A stretch of DNA of 64,000 bases, taken from positions 1,375,001 to 1,439,000 of the forward strand of contig NZ_CP040231.1 in the NCBI RefSeq assembly GCF_006228325.1. Reading direction: 5' to 3'. The notes beneath the pieces are model-generated. The model was not told where the DNA came from, did not search any database, and saw nothing but the letters and a program-made list of their open reading frames with translations. Source of the stretch: Streptococcus sp. 1643. GTDB lineage: Bacteria > Bacillota > Bacilli > Lactobacillales > Streptococcaceae. This document shows, piece by piece, positions 35,972 through 43,600 of this stretch. How positions within the stretch are numbered: the stretch's first letter is position 1; each line of letters begins with the position of its first letter. The translations under genes were made by a program, and so were the position numbers.

Positions 35972-36946
35972 TTACTCAATCATCAGATTCCTATTGGAAA
36001 ACTTGATGCGAACGGTTGTTCCTATCCCAACCTCAGACTCGATGCGAATCTGGTGGCCGAGTTCTTCAGAAATTTTCTTAGATAGGTAGAGGCCCAGTCC
36101 AGATGATTGCTGGGTTAGACGACCATTGTAGCCTGAAAAGCCACGTTCAAAGACTCGGAGAACATCGCTGTTTTTAATCCCGATTCCCGTATCTTTGATA
36201 CAGAGCTCCTGACCTTCCATATAAATCTCTAACCCACCATCTTTGGTGTATTTAAGGCTATTTGAAAGGATTTGTTCAATGACGACCAACAACCACTTCC
36301 TATCAGTCACGATAATTTTGTCAAGGTCATGGAGATTGAGCGTCAGTCCTTTTTGGATAAAGAAAAGGGCATACTTACGAACCACTTCCTTCACCAGATC
36401 CTCCACTTGAACCTTTTCAAATACTAAGTCATCGTGGAAGCTTTCCAAACGAAGATACTGCAACACCAGATTGGTATAGGAGTCAATCTTGAAGATTTCC
36501 TGTTCCAGTTGCTGCTTGACCTCCCGATCAGAGACTTCTGCCACTAAAAGTCGACTAGCCACAATGGGGGTCTTGATCTGATGAACCCACAAGGTGTAGT
36601 AATCCAGCAAATCCGTCAGCTTGCTCTGAGCCTCAGACTTCTTTTGATACAATTCAGATTCACGCTCTTCGAGCTTTTCTGCTAGCGCACATTCTAGAGG
36701 AGACTTGGGGTCTCGCTCAGCATAGAGTACTTCCTGCCGGTAAACCTGAGCTTCTGCAAAAATATCCCAAGCCAAAAATAAGAAGGTCAAAAAACTACTG
36801 AGCAGAAAGAAATAAAGAAAATAAGTTCCTAGACTAGCAAATAAAAACTGAAAGAGAAGGACGAGAAAGCCTAATGAAAAAATATAGGTAAAAACGCGAC
36901 TGCGAGAACGCAGATAGGCTAGACAAAATGATTTCCAATCAAGCAT
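35972..36946 (-). CDS. Sensor histidine kinase, BceS-like (intramembrane-sensing)
   Basis: This 324-residue kinase has two N-terminal membrane segments (within about residues 15-65) with almost no external loop, a helical linker, a DHp domain with HQIKTPIVASR (phospho-His, about 137), and an HATPase domain with EQILSNSLKYT, IKDTGIGIK and SSGLGLYLSKK. The form is like the BceS/cell-envelope-stress kinases and, by remembered order next to thrS, pneumococcal TCS01. It overlaps the response-regulator gene by eight bases. No ABC transporter, which BceS kinases normally use as sensor, lies beside it. Confidence 0.9.
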   Translation of the reverse strand: MLDWKSFCLAYLRSRSRVFTYIFSLGFLVLLFQFLFASLGTYFLYFFLLSSFLTFLFLAWDIFAEAQVYRQEVLYAERDPKSPLECALAEKLEERESELYQKKSEAQSKLTDLLDYYTLWVHQIKTPIVASRLLVAEVSDREVKQQLEQEIFKIDSYTNLVLQYLRLESFHDDLVFEKVQVEDLVKEVVRKYALFFIQKGLTLNLHDLDKIIVTDRKWLLVVIEQILSNSLKYTKDGGLEIYMEGQELCIKDTGIGIKNSDVLRVFERGFSGYNGRLTQQSSGLGLYLSKKISEELGHQIRIESEVGIGTTVRIKFSNRNLMIE

Positions 36947-37616
36947 GTTTCAGTCCGTATCCTATCCCTTTCTTGGTTTCGATAAAGCCTGCTAAACCTT
37001 GCTCCTCCAACTTTTTGCGCAGGCGAGCAACATTGACAGACAAGGTATTGTCATCGATGAAAAAGTCGCTATTCCAGAGTTCCCGCATCAAGTCATCACG
37101 CGCCACGATATTGCCAGCATGTTCAAACAAGACCCGCAAAATTTGAAATTCATTCTTGGTCAAACTCAGAACTTTCCCCTGATAGTGCAGGTCCATAGAC
37201 TTTGTATTGAGGATCACACCCGCATACTCCAGCAGACTTTCATCCCGCCCAAATTCATAGGAACGGCGCAACAAGCCCTGAACCTTGGCAAGGAGCACCT
37301 GCTGGTCAAAAGGCTTGGTCACAAAGTCATCTGCCCCCATATTGATTGCCATGACGATATCCATCGCTTGATCTCTCGAAGACAGAAACATGATAGGTAC
37401 CTTGGAAATTTTACGAATCTCCTGGCACCAGTGATAACCATTAAAGAGTGGCAAACCAATATCCATGAGGACCAAATGAGATTCTGACTGAACAAAAAGG
37501 CTCAATACTTCCATAAAATCTTCTGCCAAAACGACCTCAAACCCCCACTCAGAGAGCAGTTTCCCCACTTGTTGTCGAATAACTTGGTCATCTTCTACTA
37601 GTAAAATCTTGTGCAT
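36939..37616 (-). CDS. OmpR-family response regulator (BceR-like)
   Basis: This 225-residue regulator has a receiver domain with the phospho-acceptor in LVLMDIGLPLFNGYHW (Asp about 52), acidic residues near the N-terminus (LLVEDDQ), Lys in TKPFDQQ, and a C-terminal winged helix with SVNVARLRKKLEE. It starts the operon and overlaps the kinase gene. Targets are probably elsewhere, as no transporter gene adjoins. Confidence 0.93.
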   Translation of the reverse strand: MHKILLVEDDQVIRQQVGKLLSEWGFEVVLAEDFMEVLSLFVQSESHLVLMDIGLPLFNGYHWCQEIRKISKVPIMFLSSRDQAMDIVMAINMGADDFVTKPFDQQVLLAKVQGLLRRSYEFGRDESLLEYAGVILNTKSMDLHYQGKVLSLTKNEFQILRVLFEHAGNIVARDDLMRELWNSDFFIDDNTLSVNVARLRKKLEEQGLAGFIETKKGIGYGLKHA

Positions 37617-37860
37617 GCGCTCCTCCTTTGCTATTTTTCAAAGTATCAAAACCCTTCATATCAGATTTACGGATCAGTATCTCAGACTGTTTAGCAGCTA
37701 TTTCCCAAATTCAGATCAGAAAACAGATGCTAAATAGAGAACATTCCCACTGATATCATACCTTATTTTTAATTATAGTTCCAGCCTTATCCTATATTTT
37801 CCTTTTTGTGCTCATTTAGTTAGCGTTTCTTTAACTTATTTAATAGATCTAGCCTTCTTA

Positions 37861-37889
37861 TTGACAAGCAATCCATGATTTGTTAGAAT
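37861..37889 (+). promoter_or_regulatory. Promoter of the TetR-family gene
   Basis: -35 TTGACA (37861-37866), 17-base spacer, -10 TAGAAT (37884-37889) with extended TG. The operator at 37891 begins right after the -10. Confidence 0.75.
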
Positions 37890-37890
37890 A

Positions 37891-37918
37891 TGAATGAACA
37901 AATAAATTTATTCATTCA
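37891..37918 (+). promoter_or_regulatory. TetR operator 1
   Basis: Inverted repeat TGAATGAA-N12-TTCATTCA covering the transcription start of the TetR gene. The same halves and the same spacer length occur before the downstream gene (38541-38568). Binding by the encoded TetR protein is inferred from position and the shared pattern. Confidence 0.8.
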
Positions 37919-37943
37919 TGAAAACTAAGGAGGTTAAATCCTA

Positions 37944-38507
37944 TTGGACAAAAAACAATCTTTAAAAACAGCAGCCTATGAAGTTTTTTCAAAAAAAGGT
38001 TACAAGGCAACAGGTATTTCAGAAATTGCTAGGCAAGCTGGTGTTGCAGTTGGTTCTTTTTATAACTATTACGAGAGTAAAGAAGCCATTTTTCTAGACA
38101 TCTATATAGATGAAAACAACCGCGTTCGCCAAGCTATGATCGAAGAACTGGATTGGGAAATTGACATGATCGACCTCATTGGTCAACTATTTGCTCAGTC
38201 CAGAACTCTCGTTTCTTCCAATAAAATCCTTGCAGAATGGTACAATCCTGCCATCGCAGATGAGTTGCACAGCTACTATTCCTCGGAAGAAGGCAAAGTC
38301 GCAAATCCTTTTCATCAGTTTCTAGTTAAAACTTTTACAAATCGCATGCAGGCTGAAGGGTACTCGCCAGAAAAGATTCAAGATATTTTACAGGTTTATA
38401 ATCTGTTTTACTATATGGATATGCATATCACGGAAAAAGATTTTCCAGATATTGGCAAAACTGTTGAAATACTTGCAACCAACTTCATAAAAGGAGTTCT
38501 AAAATAA
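37944..38507 (+). CDS. TetR/AcrR-family transcriptional regulator
   Basis: This 187-residue regulator has the TetR helix-turn-helix at residues about 8-50: AAYEVFSKKGYKATGISEI then VAVGSFYNYYESKEAIF. The C-terminal domain should bind an inducer but gives no clue to it. Translation starts at TTG (37944-37946) behind AAGGAGG with a good gap. Its own promoter carries a perfect operator, so it is likely autorepressed, and the second operator puts the next gene under the same control. Confidence 0.9.
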   Translation: MDKKQSLKTAAYEVFSKKGYKATGISEIARQAGVAVGSFYNYYESKEAIFLDIYIDENNRVRQAMIEELDWEIDMIDLIGQLFAQSRTLVSSNKILAEWYNPAIADELHSYYSSEEGKVANPFHQFLVKTFTNRMQAEGYSPEKIQDILQVYNLFYYMDMHITEKDFPDIGKTVEILATNFIKGVLK

Positions 38508-38531
38508 AGAAAATGGTTTTCTTTATTTTTT
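38506..38531 (+). terminator. Terminator after the TetR-family gene
   Basis: Arms AAAGAAAA and TTTTCTTT, loop TGG, then ATTTTTT. It separates the regulator from the next gene, which has its own operator. Confidence 0.75.
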
Positions 38532-38540
38532 GGAAACAAA

Positions 38541-38568
38541 TGAATGAATTTATTTTTTCGTTCATTCA
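38541..38568 (+). promoter_or_regulatory. TetR operator 2
   Basis: TGAATGAA-N12-TTCATTCA, same half-sites and spacing as operator 1, 27 bases before the start of the membrane-anchored reductase-like gene. Confidence 0.8.
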
Positions 38569-38594
38569 GTGATTAAAATTAGGAGTCATAAAAA

Positions 38595-39371
38595 ATGAAA
38601 AGAGGTAAAAAAATGTTTATTATCATTCTATCAACACTTGGAGCTCTATGTATTATAACTTGGGGTGCCATCGCTTATCTTGGACGAAGCCAGACATTAT
38701 CGATAAAATCCATCGAAAACCCCAGCGGAGATCTGTATTTAATTCACATCACAAAACCGAGTCATCAAAACTGGAAAGCTGGGGCTTACGCTCAGTTTAA
38801 GCTCCCCGATACGTCGTCCGCTGCTAGGAAAAACGGAGCTAAGGGAGAGCAGACCAGTCGATGGCTAACCATTGCCTCCACACATGATGAAGATGAAATC
38901 CTCATTTTAACGCATAATAGTGGTAGCCACTTTAAGGAAACCTTGACACATTTACCAGCTGGAAGTGAGATTGAGATGAGTTGGCTGGATTCCTCTTTGA
39001 CTGCTAAAGATACGAATCAGCCACTAGTTTGCTTTGCATCTGATGTCGGAATTTCTGCTCTACGCCCCCTTATCAAAGAATGGGCTGGTAAATGTCCGAT
39101 TATTCTCAACCATTTTGACAAAGGAGTTACTATTTTCGATAATGAGATGAAAGAACTGACTCAAAAAACACCGAATTTTACTTATAAAACGAGCGATGAA
39201 CTTTCTCAAAGTCAAGAATTTTTAAAACGTGCTATTGATGAATACGGCAATCAAGCCAGCTATCTCATCACAGGTCAGCCTGATGATGTAAATGAGATGA
39301 AGAATTTTTTAAAGGAAAATGGGATTGATAGTAAAAACATACAAATAAGCTCGTTTAGAGGTTTGAAATAG
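38595..39371 (+). CDS. Membrane-anchored ferredoxin-NADP reductase-like protein
   Basis: This 258-residue protein has one N-terminal membrane segment (about residues 7-28), then a ferredoxin-reductase-type module. An FAD-site-like SRWLTIAS (about 94-101, compare RxYSxxS), a GSHFKETLTHLPAGSEI segment (compare GxxSxxLxxLxxGDxV), FASDVGISALRPLI (NAD-site region but lacking the usual GGxG) and YLITGQPDDVNEMKNFLKE then GI (compare YxCGPxxM) are in the right order. A redox role at the membrane is inferred; the altered glycine motif leaves NAD(P)H use uncertain. Regulated by the adjoining TetR through operator 2. Confidence 0.75.
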   Translation: MKRGKKMFIIILSTLGALCIITWGAIAYLGRSQTLSIKSIENPSGDLYLIHITKPSHQNWKAGAYAQFKLPDTSSAARKNGAKGEQTSRWLTIASTHDEDEILILTHNSGSHFKETLTHLPAGSEIEMSWLDSSLTAKDTNQPLVCFASDVGISALRPLIKEWAGKCPIILNHFDKGVTIFDNEMKELTQKTPNFTYKTSDELSQSQEFLKRAIDEYGNQASYLITGQPDDVNEMKNFLKENGIDSKNIQISSFRGLK

Positions 39372-39482
39372 GAGCAATCTATCTTCTATGTATTTCAATC
39401 AAACCCTACTAGGTCATTCAAACAAGCCCACTAGCTAATTCTAGGTAAATGTGATAGGATAAACATAGAGAAAGGAGCTTTT

Positions 39483-40559
39483 ATGGCCAATATTTTTGAC
39501 TACCTGAATGATGTAGCATACGATTCCTTTTATGACCTCCCCGTAAATGAGTTAGATGTTCTTGCCTTGACTGAGTTGACCTATCTTGCTTTTGATGATA
39601 TAGTTACCCAAGAACCACAGCGTCTCATTGACTTAGCAACTCAGATCCCTAGAGAAACGACGATGTTGACCAATAAAAACCGTCTCCAGTTGTTGGATCA
39701 GCTCACTCAACACAAACGCTTTAAAAATTGCAAGCTCTCAGACTTTATCAACGACATCGATCCTGAATTGCAAAAACAGTTCGCAGCTATGGCTTATCGT
39801 ATCAGTCTCGATACCTATTTGCTTGTTTTTCGTGGAACGGATGACAGTATCATTGGTTGGAAAGAAGATTTCCATATGACCTATATGAAGGAAATACCTG
39901 CTCAAAAACATGCCCTCCAGTATTTAGAGGACTTTTTTGCTCAACATCCTAACCAAAAGGTGATTCTAGCAGGACATTCAAAAGGGGGCAATCTAGCAGT
40001 CTATGCTGCTAGTCAACTTGATCCAAACTTACAGAAAAACATTGTAGCTGTCTATACTTTTGATTCCCCTGGGCTTCACAAGGAACTAACCGAAACACCT
40101 GGCTATCAAAACATGATGGAAAGAACGAAAGTATTTATTCCACAAGGGTCTATCATCGGGATGATGCTGGAAATTCCGGATAAAAAAATCGTCGTTCGAA
40201 GCACCGCCTTAGGTGGCCTTGCTCAGCACGACACCTTTAGTTGGCAGGTTGAAGACAATCACTTTGTCCAACTAGACGAGACCAATAGTGACAGCCAGCA
40301 AGTCGATACTACCTTCAAGGAATGGGTTGAGACGGTCCCTGATACTGAACTGCAACTCTACTTTGACCTCTTTTTTGGAATTATTCTTGATGCAGGCATC
40401 TCCTCTATCAACGATCTTTCTTCCTTCAAGGTCATTGAACACATTCACCATCTCTTTGTCCAAGCTCAATCCCTCACTCCCGAAGAAAGAGAAACCATGG
40501 GACGACTAACCCAACTCTTGATCGACACCCGCTACCAAGCTTGGAAAAATCGAGAATAG
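39483..40559 (+). CDS. DUF2974 (Mbeg1-like) alpha/beta-hydrolase
   Basis: This 358-residue protein has the lipase-like nucleophile elbow ILAGHSKGGNLAVYAA (Ser about residue 164) and the N-terminal pattern FRGTDDSIIGWKEDF typical of DUF2974 proteins. Activity on a lipid or ester is inferred; the substrate is not known. No signal peptide is seen. The ATG at 39483 follows GAAAGGAGCTTTT. It is monocistronic and ends at the terminator shared with the adhesin gene. Confidence 0.85.
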   Translation: MANIFDYLNDVAYDSFYDLPVNELDVLALTELTYLAFDDIVTQEPQRLIDLATQIPRETTMLTNKNRLQLLDQLTQHKRFKNCKLSDFINDIDPELQKQFAAMAYRISLDTYLLVFRGTDDSIIGWKEDFHMTYMKEIPAQKHALQYLEDFFAQHPNQKVILAGHSKGGNLAVYAASQLDPNLQKNIVAVYTFDSPGLHKELTETPGYQNMMERTKVFIPQGSIIGMMLEIPDKKIVVRSTALGGLAQHDTFSWQVEDNHFVQLDETNSDSQQVDTTFKEWVETVPDTELQLYFDLFFGIILDAGISSINDLSSFKVIEHIHHLFVQAQSLTPEERETMGRLTQLLIDTRYQAWKNRE

Positions 40560-40561
40560 AC

Positions 40562-40597
40562 AAAAAACCAACTAATCTAACGATTAGTTGGTTTTTT
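40562..40597. terminator. Bidirectional terminator between the hydrolase and the adhesin
   Basis: Arms AAAAACCAACTAATC and GATTAGTTGGTTTTT with A and T runs on both sides. Confidence 0.9.
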
Positions 40598-40641
40598 GTT
40601 TCAGAAACTAATGGATACTACTTAGAATCTCGAGTATAGAA

Positions 40642-43600
40642 TTAGTCTTCTTTTTTCTTGCGAGACACAAGTCCAAATCCGCTCATCAAACCAAGTACTC
40701 CTAGAGCTGCCAAAGCTGCATGATCTTCCGTACCAGTATTAGGTAATTCTTTGGTTGCTTTAGTAGTTGGAGATTGCTCAGTCGGTTTTTGTTGAGGGGC
40801 AGTAACAACTTTTTCGTAGACATGTTCTGTGTCGCCGTTTGGAAGTTTCTTAGTCTCTACGAAGCGGTAACCTGGAATATCTTTCTTAGGTTGTTCACCG
40901 TCTTCGCTTGGATGTCCTGGAATGTCATTGCCTTCCTTATCCTTATGACTAGTCTTAACCTTCTCATAAACGTGTTCTGTGTCGCCGTTTGGAAGTTTCT
41001 TAGTCTCTACGAAGCGGTAGCCTGGAATATCTTTCTTAGGTTGTTCACCGTCTTCGCTTGGATAACCTGGAATGTCATTGCCTTCCTTATCCTTGTGACT
41101 GGTCTTCACTTTTTCGTAGACATGTTCTGTGTCGCCGTTTGGAAGTTTCTTAGTCTCTACGAAGCGGTAGCCTGGAATATCTTTCTTAGGTTGTTCACCG
41201 TCTTCGGTTGGGTGGCCTGGAATTTCATTGCCTTCCTTATCCTTATGACTAGTCTTAACCTTCTCATAAACGTGTTCTGTGTCGCCGTTTGGAAGTTTCT
41301 TAGTCTCTACGAAGCGGTAGCCTGGAATATCTTTCTTAGGTTGTTCACCGTCTTCGCTTGGATGTCCTGGAATGTCATTGCCTTCCTTATCCTTATGACT
41401 GGTCTTCACCTTCTCATAAACGTGTTCTGTGTCACCGTTTGGAAGTTTCTTGGTCTCTATGAAGCGGTAGCCTGGAATATCCTTCTTAGGTTGTTCACCC
41501 TCTTCGGTTGGATGACCTGGAATGTCATTCCCTTCCTTATCCTTATGACTAGTCTTCACCTTCTCATAAACGTGTTCTGTGTCGCCGTTTGGAAGTTTCT
41601 TAGTCTCTACGAAGCGGTAGCCTGGAATATCTTTCTTAGGTTGTTCACCGTCTTCGGTTGGGTGGCCTGGAATGTCATTGCCTTCCTTATCCTTGTGACT
41701 GGTCTTCACCTTCTCATAAACGTGTTCTGTGTCACCGTTTGGAAGTTTCTTGGTCTCTATGAAGCGGTAGCCTGGAATATCCTTCTTAGGTTGTTCACCC
41801 TCTTCGGTTGGATGACCTGGAATGTCATTCCCTTCCTTATCCTTATGACTAGTCTTCACCTTCTCATAAACGTGTTCTGTGTCACCGTTTGGAAGTTTCT
41901 TGGTCTCTATGAAGCGGTAGCCTGGAATATCCTTCTTAGGTTGTTCACCCTCTTCGGTTGGATGACCTGGAATGTCATTCCCTTCCTTATCCTTATGACT
42001 AGTCTTAACCTTCTCATAAACGTGTTCTGTGTCGCCGTTTGGAAGTTTCTTAGTCTCTACGAAGCGGTAGCCTGGAATATCTTTCTTAGGCTGTTCACCG
42101 TCTTCGGTTGGATGTCCTGGAATTTCGTTCCCTTCCTTATCCTTATGACTAGTCTTCACCTTCTCATAAACATGTTCTGTGTCGCCGTTTGGAAGTTTCT
42201 TAGTCTCTACGAAGCGGTAACCTGGAATATCTTTCTTAGGTTGTTCACCGTCTTCGGTTGGAATTAATGTATTCCCCTCAGTATCTACAAATGAAGTAAT
42301 TGGACGTACAGTTGGTGTGTATTTTGCAGTTATTTCTGTTCCGTTCTTATCAACTCGTTTGACTGTAACTCCTGAAGCCTTCCCAACAAAGTCTTTTTCT
42401 GGTGTGAAAGTTACCACACCATTTTCATCAATGGTATAAGTTCCTTCTCCCGGAACAACTTTCTTAGTTGTGCCATCATCAAAGGTTGGTTTAACATTTT
42501 CATCAATTTCAACAGTCTTCTCTACACCGTTTACTTCAACTTTACCACCAGTAAAAGTTGGTGTACCGTTTTGTGTTTGTCCTTTAGGTCCTTCAGACTC
42601 ATCATCTGTAGAAGTTGGTTTAACAGGTATTACAGTTGGAGTATACATTGCTGTAGCAGTTGCTGTAATATCCGTATCATTAGCATCTTTTCCTAATTTT
42701 GCAGTAAGTGAAACTGTGACAGGTATAGCTGTACCGGTAAATGTCTTCAATGGAACAAAAGTTACTTCACCTGTTTCATTATTAATTGAGTAGGTACCCT
42801 GACCATCAATTGTTAGAGTATCAACAAATCCACCTGTTTTTGGATCTACTAACTTAGCAGGCGAAGAAGCACTTGGTTTTACTGGTGATCCATCTCCAAC
42901 AGATGTAAAGATTGGAGTTTCTTTTTGAGTAGCACCTTGAATATCAGTCGAAGTCACATTATGTCCTTCAATCGTATCAGTTACTGTAATATGGTAGGTT
43001 GTTGTAGCAGTTGATGAGCCAGCCCCATGATCCACACCAGATTCAGTTCCACCTATTGTAGCATCTGTTGTGTAATTGCCATTACTATCAATAACGTCAA
43101 CTGTTACTGTATAGACTCCCACTTCACTCAGTGTATAACCACTAGCAAGATTATAGTTGTTTGCATCTTGTTTAGTGTCATAAACCTTCTGAACTCCTGA
43201 AGGAGATGTTACTGTAATACGAGTAATGTAAGTTGTTTTTCCGTACTTAGTATCTTCTGCATCAGAGATTGTCACTGCAGCTTTTGCTTCATTACGGAGA
43301 TCTACCGCAGTTCCTTTAGTAGAAGTATAATCTTGTGAAGTTGCTGTTGGTTTTGTATTTACTACAGTTGCCACATCAGTATTTGTTGCAATCGTCCCTC
43401 TAATAATACCACCAAACCCTGACTTAGTATGAACTTCCCAAGAGTCATTTTCAAGCTTAGTAGCAGTCACTTCAGTTCCATCAGATGACGCCCAGGTATT
43501 TGAATGTTTATCGTAAGTGACAGTTACTGACATTCCATCTCCTACCTGATTAGTATTCTTAGAAACATAAATCGTTTCTGGACGAGTTGGCGTTTCTACA

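Noticed and set aside
40774..42267. 497-codon open frame on the plus strand across the adhesin repeats
   Set aside because: It arises because the 150-base repeat is a multiple of three and lacks stops in that frame; its start has no ribosome site and the product is repetitive hydrophobic sequence. The minus-strand adhesin explains the region.
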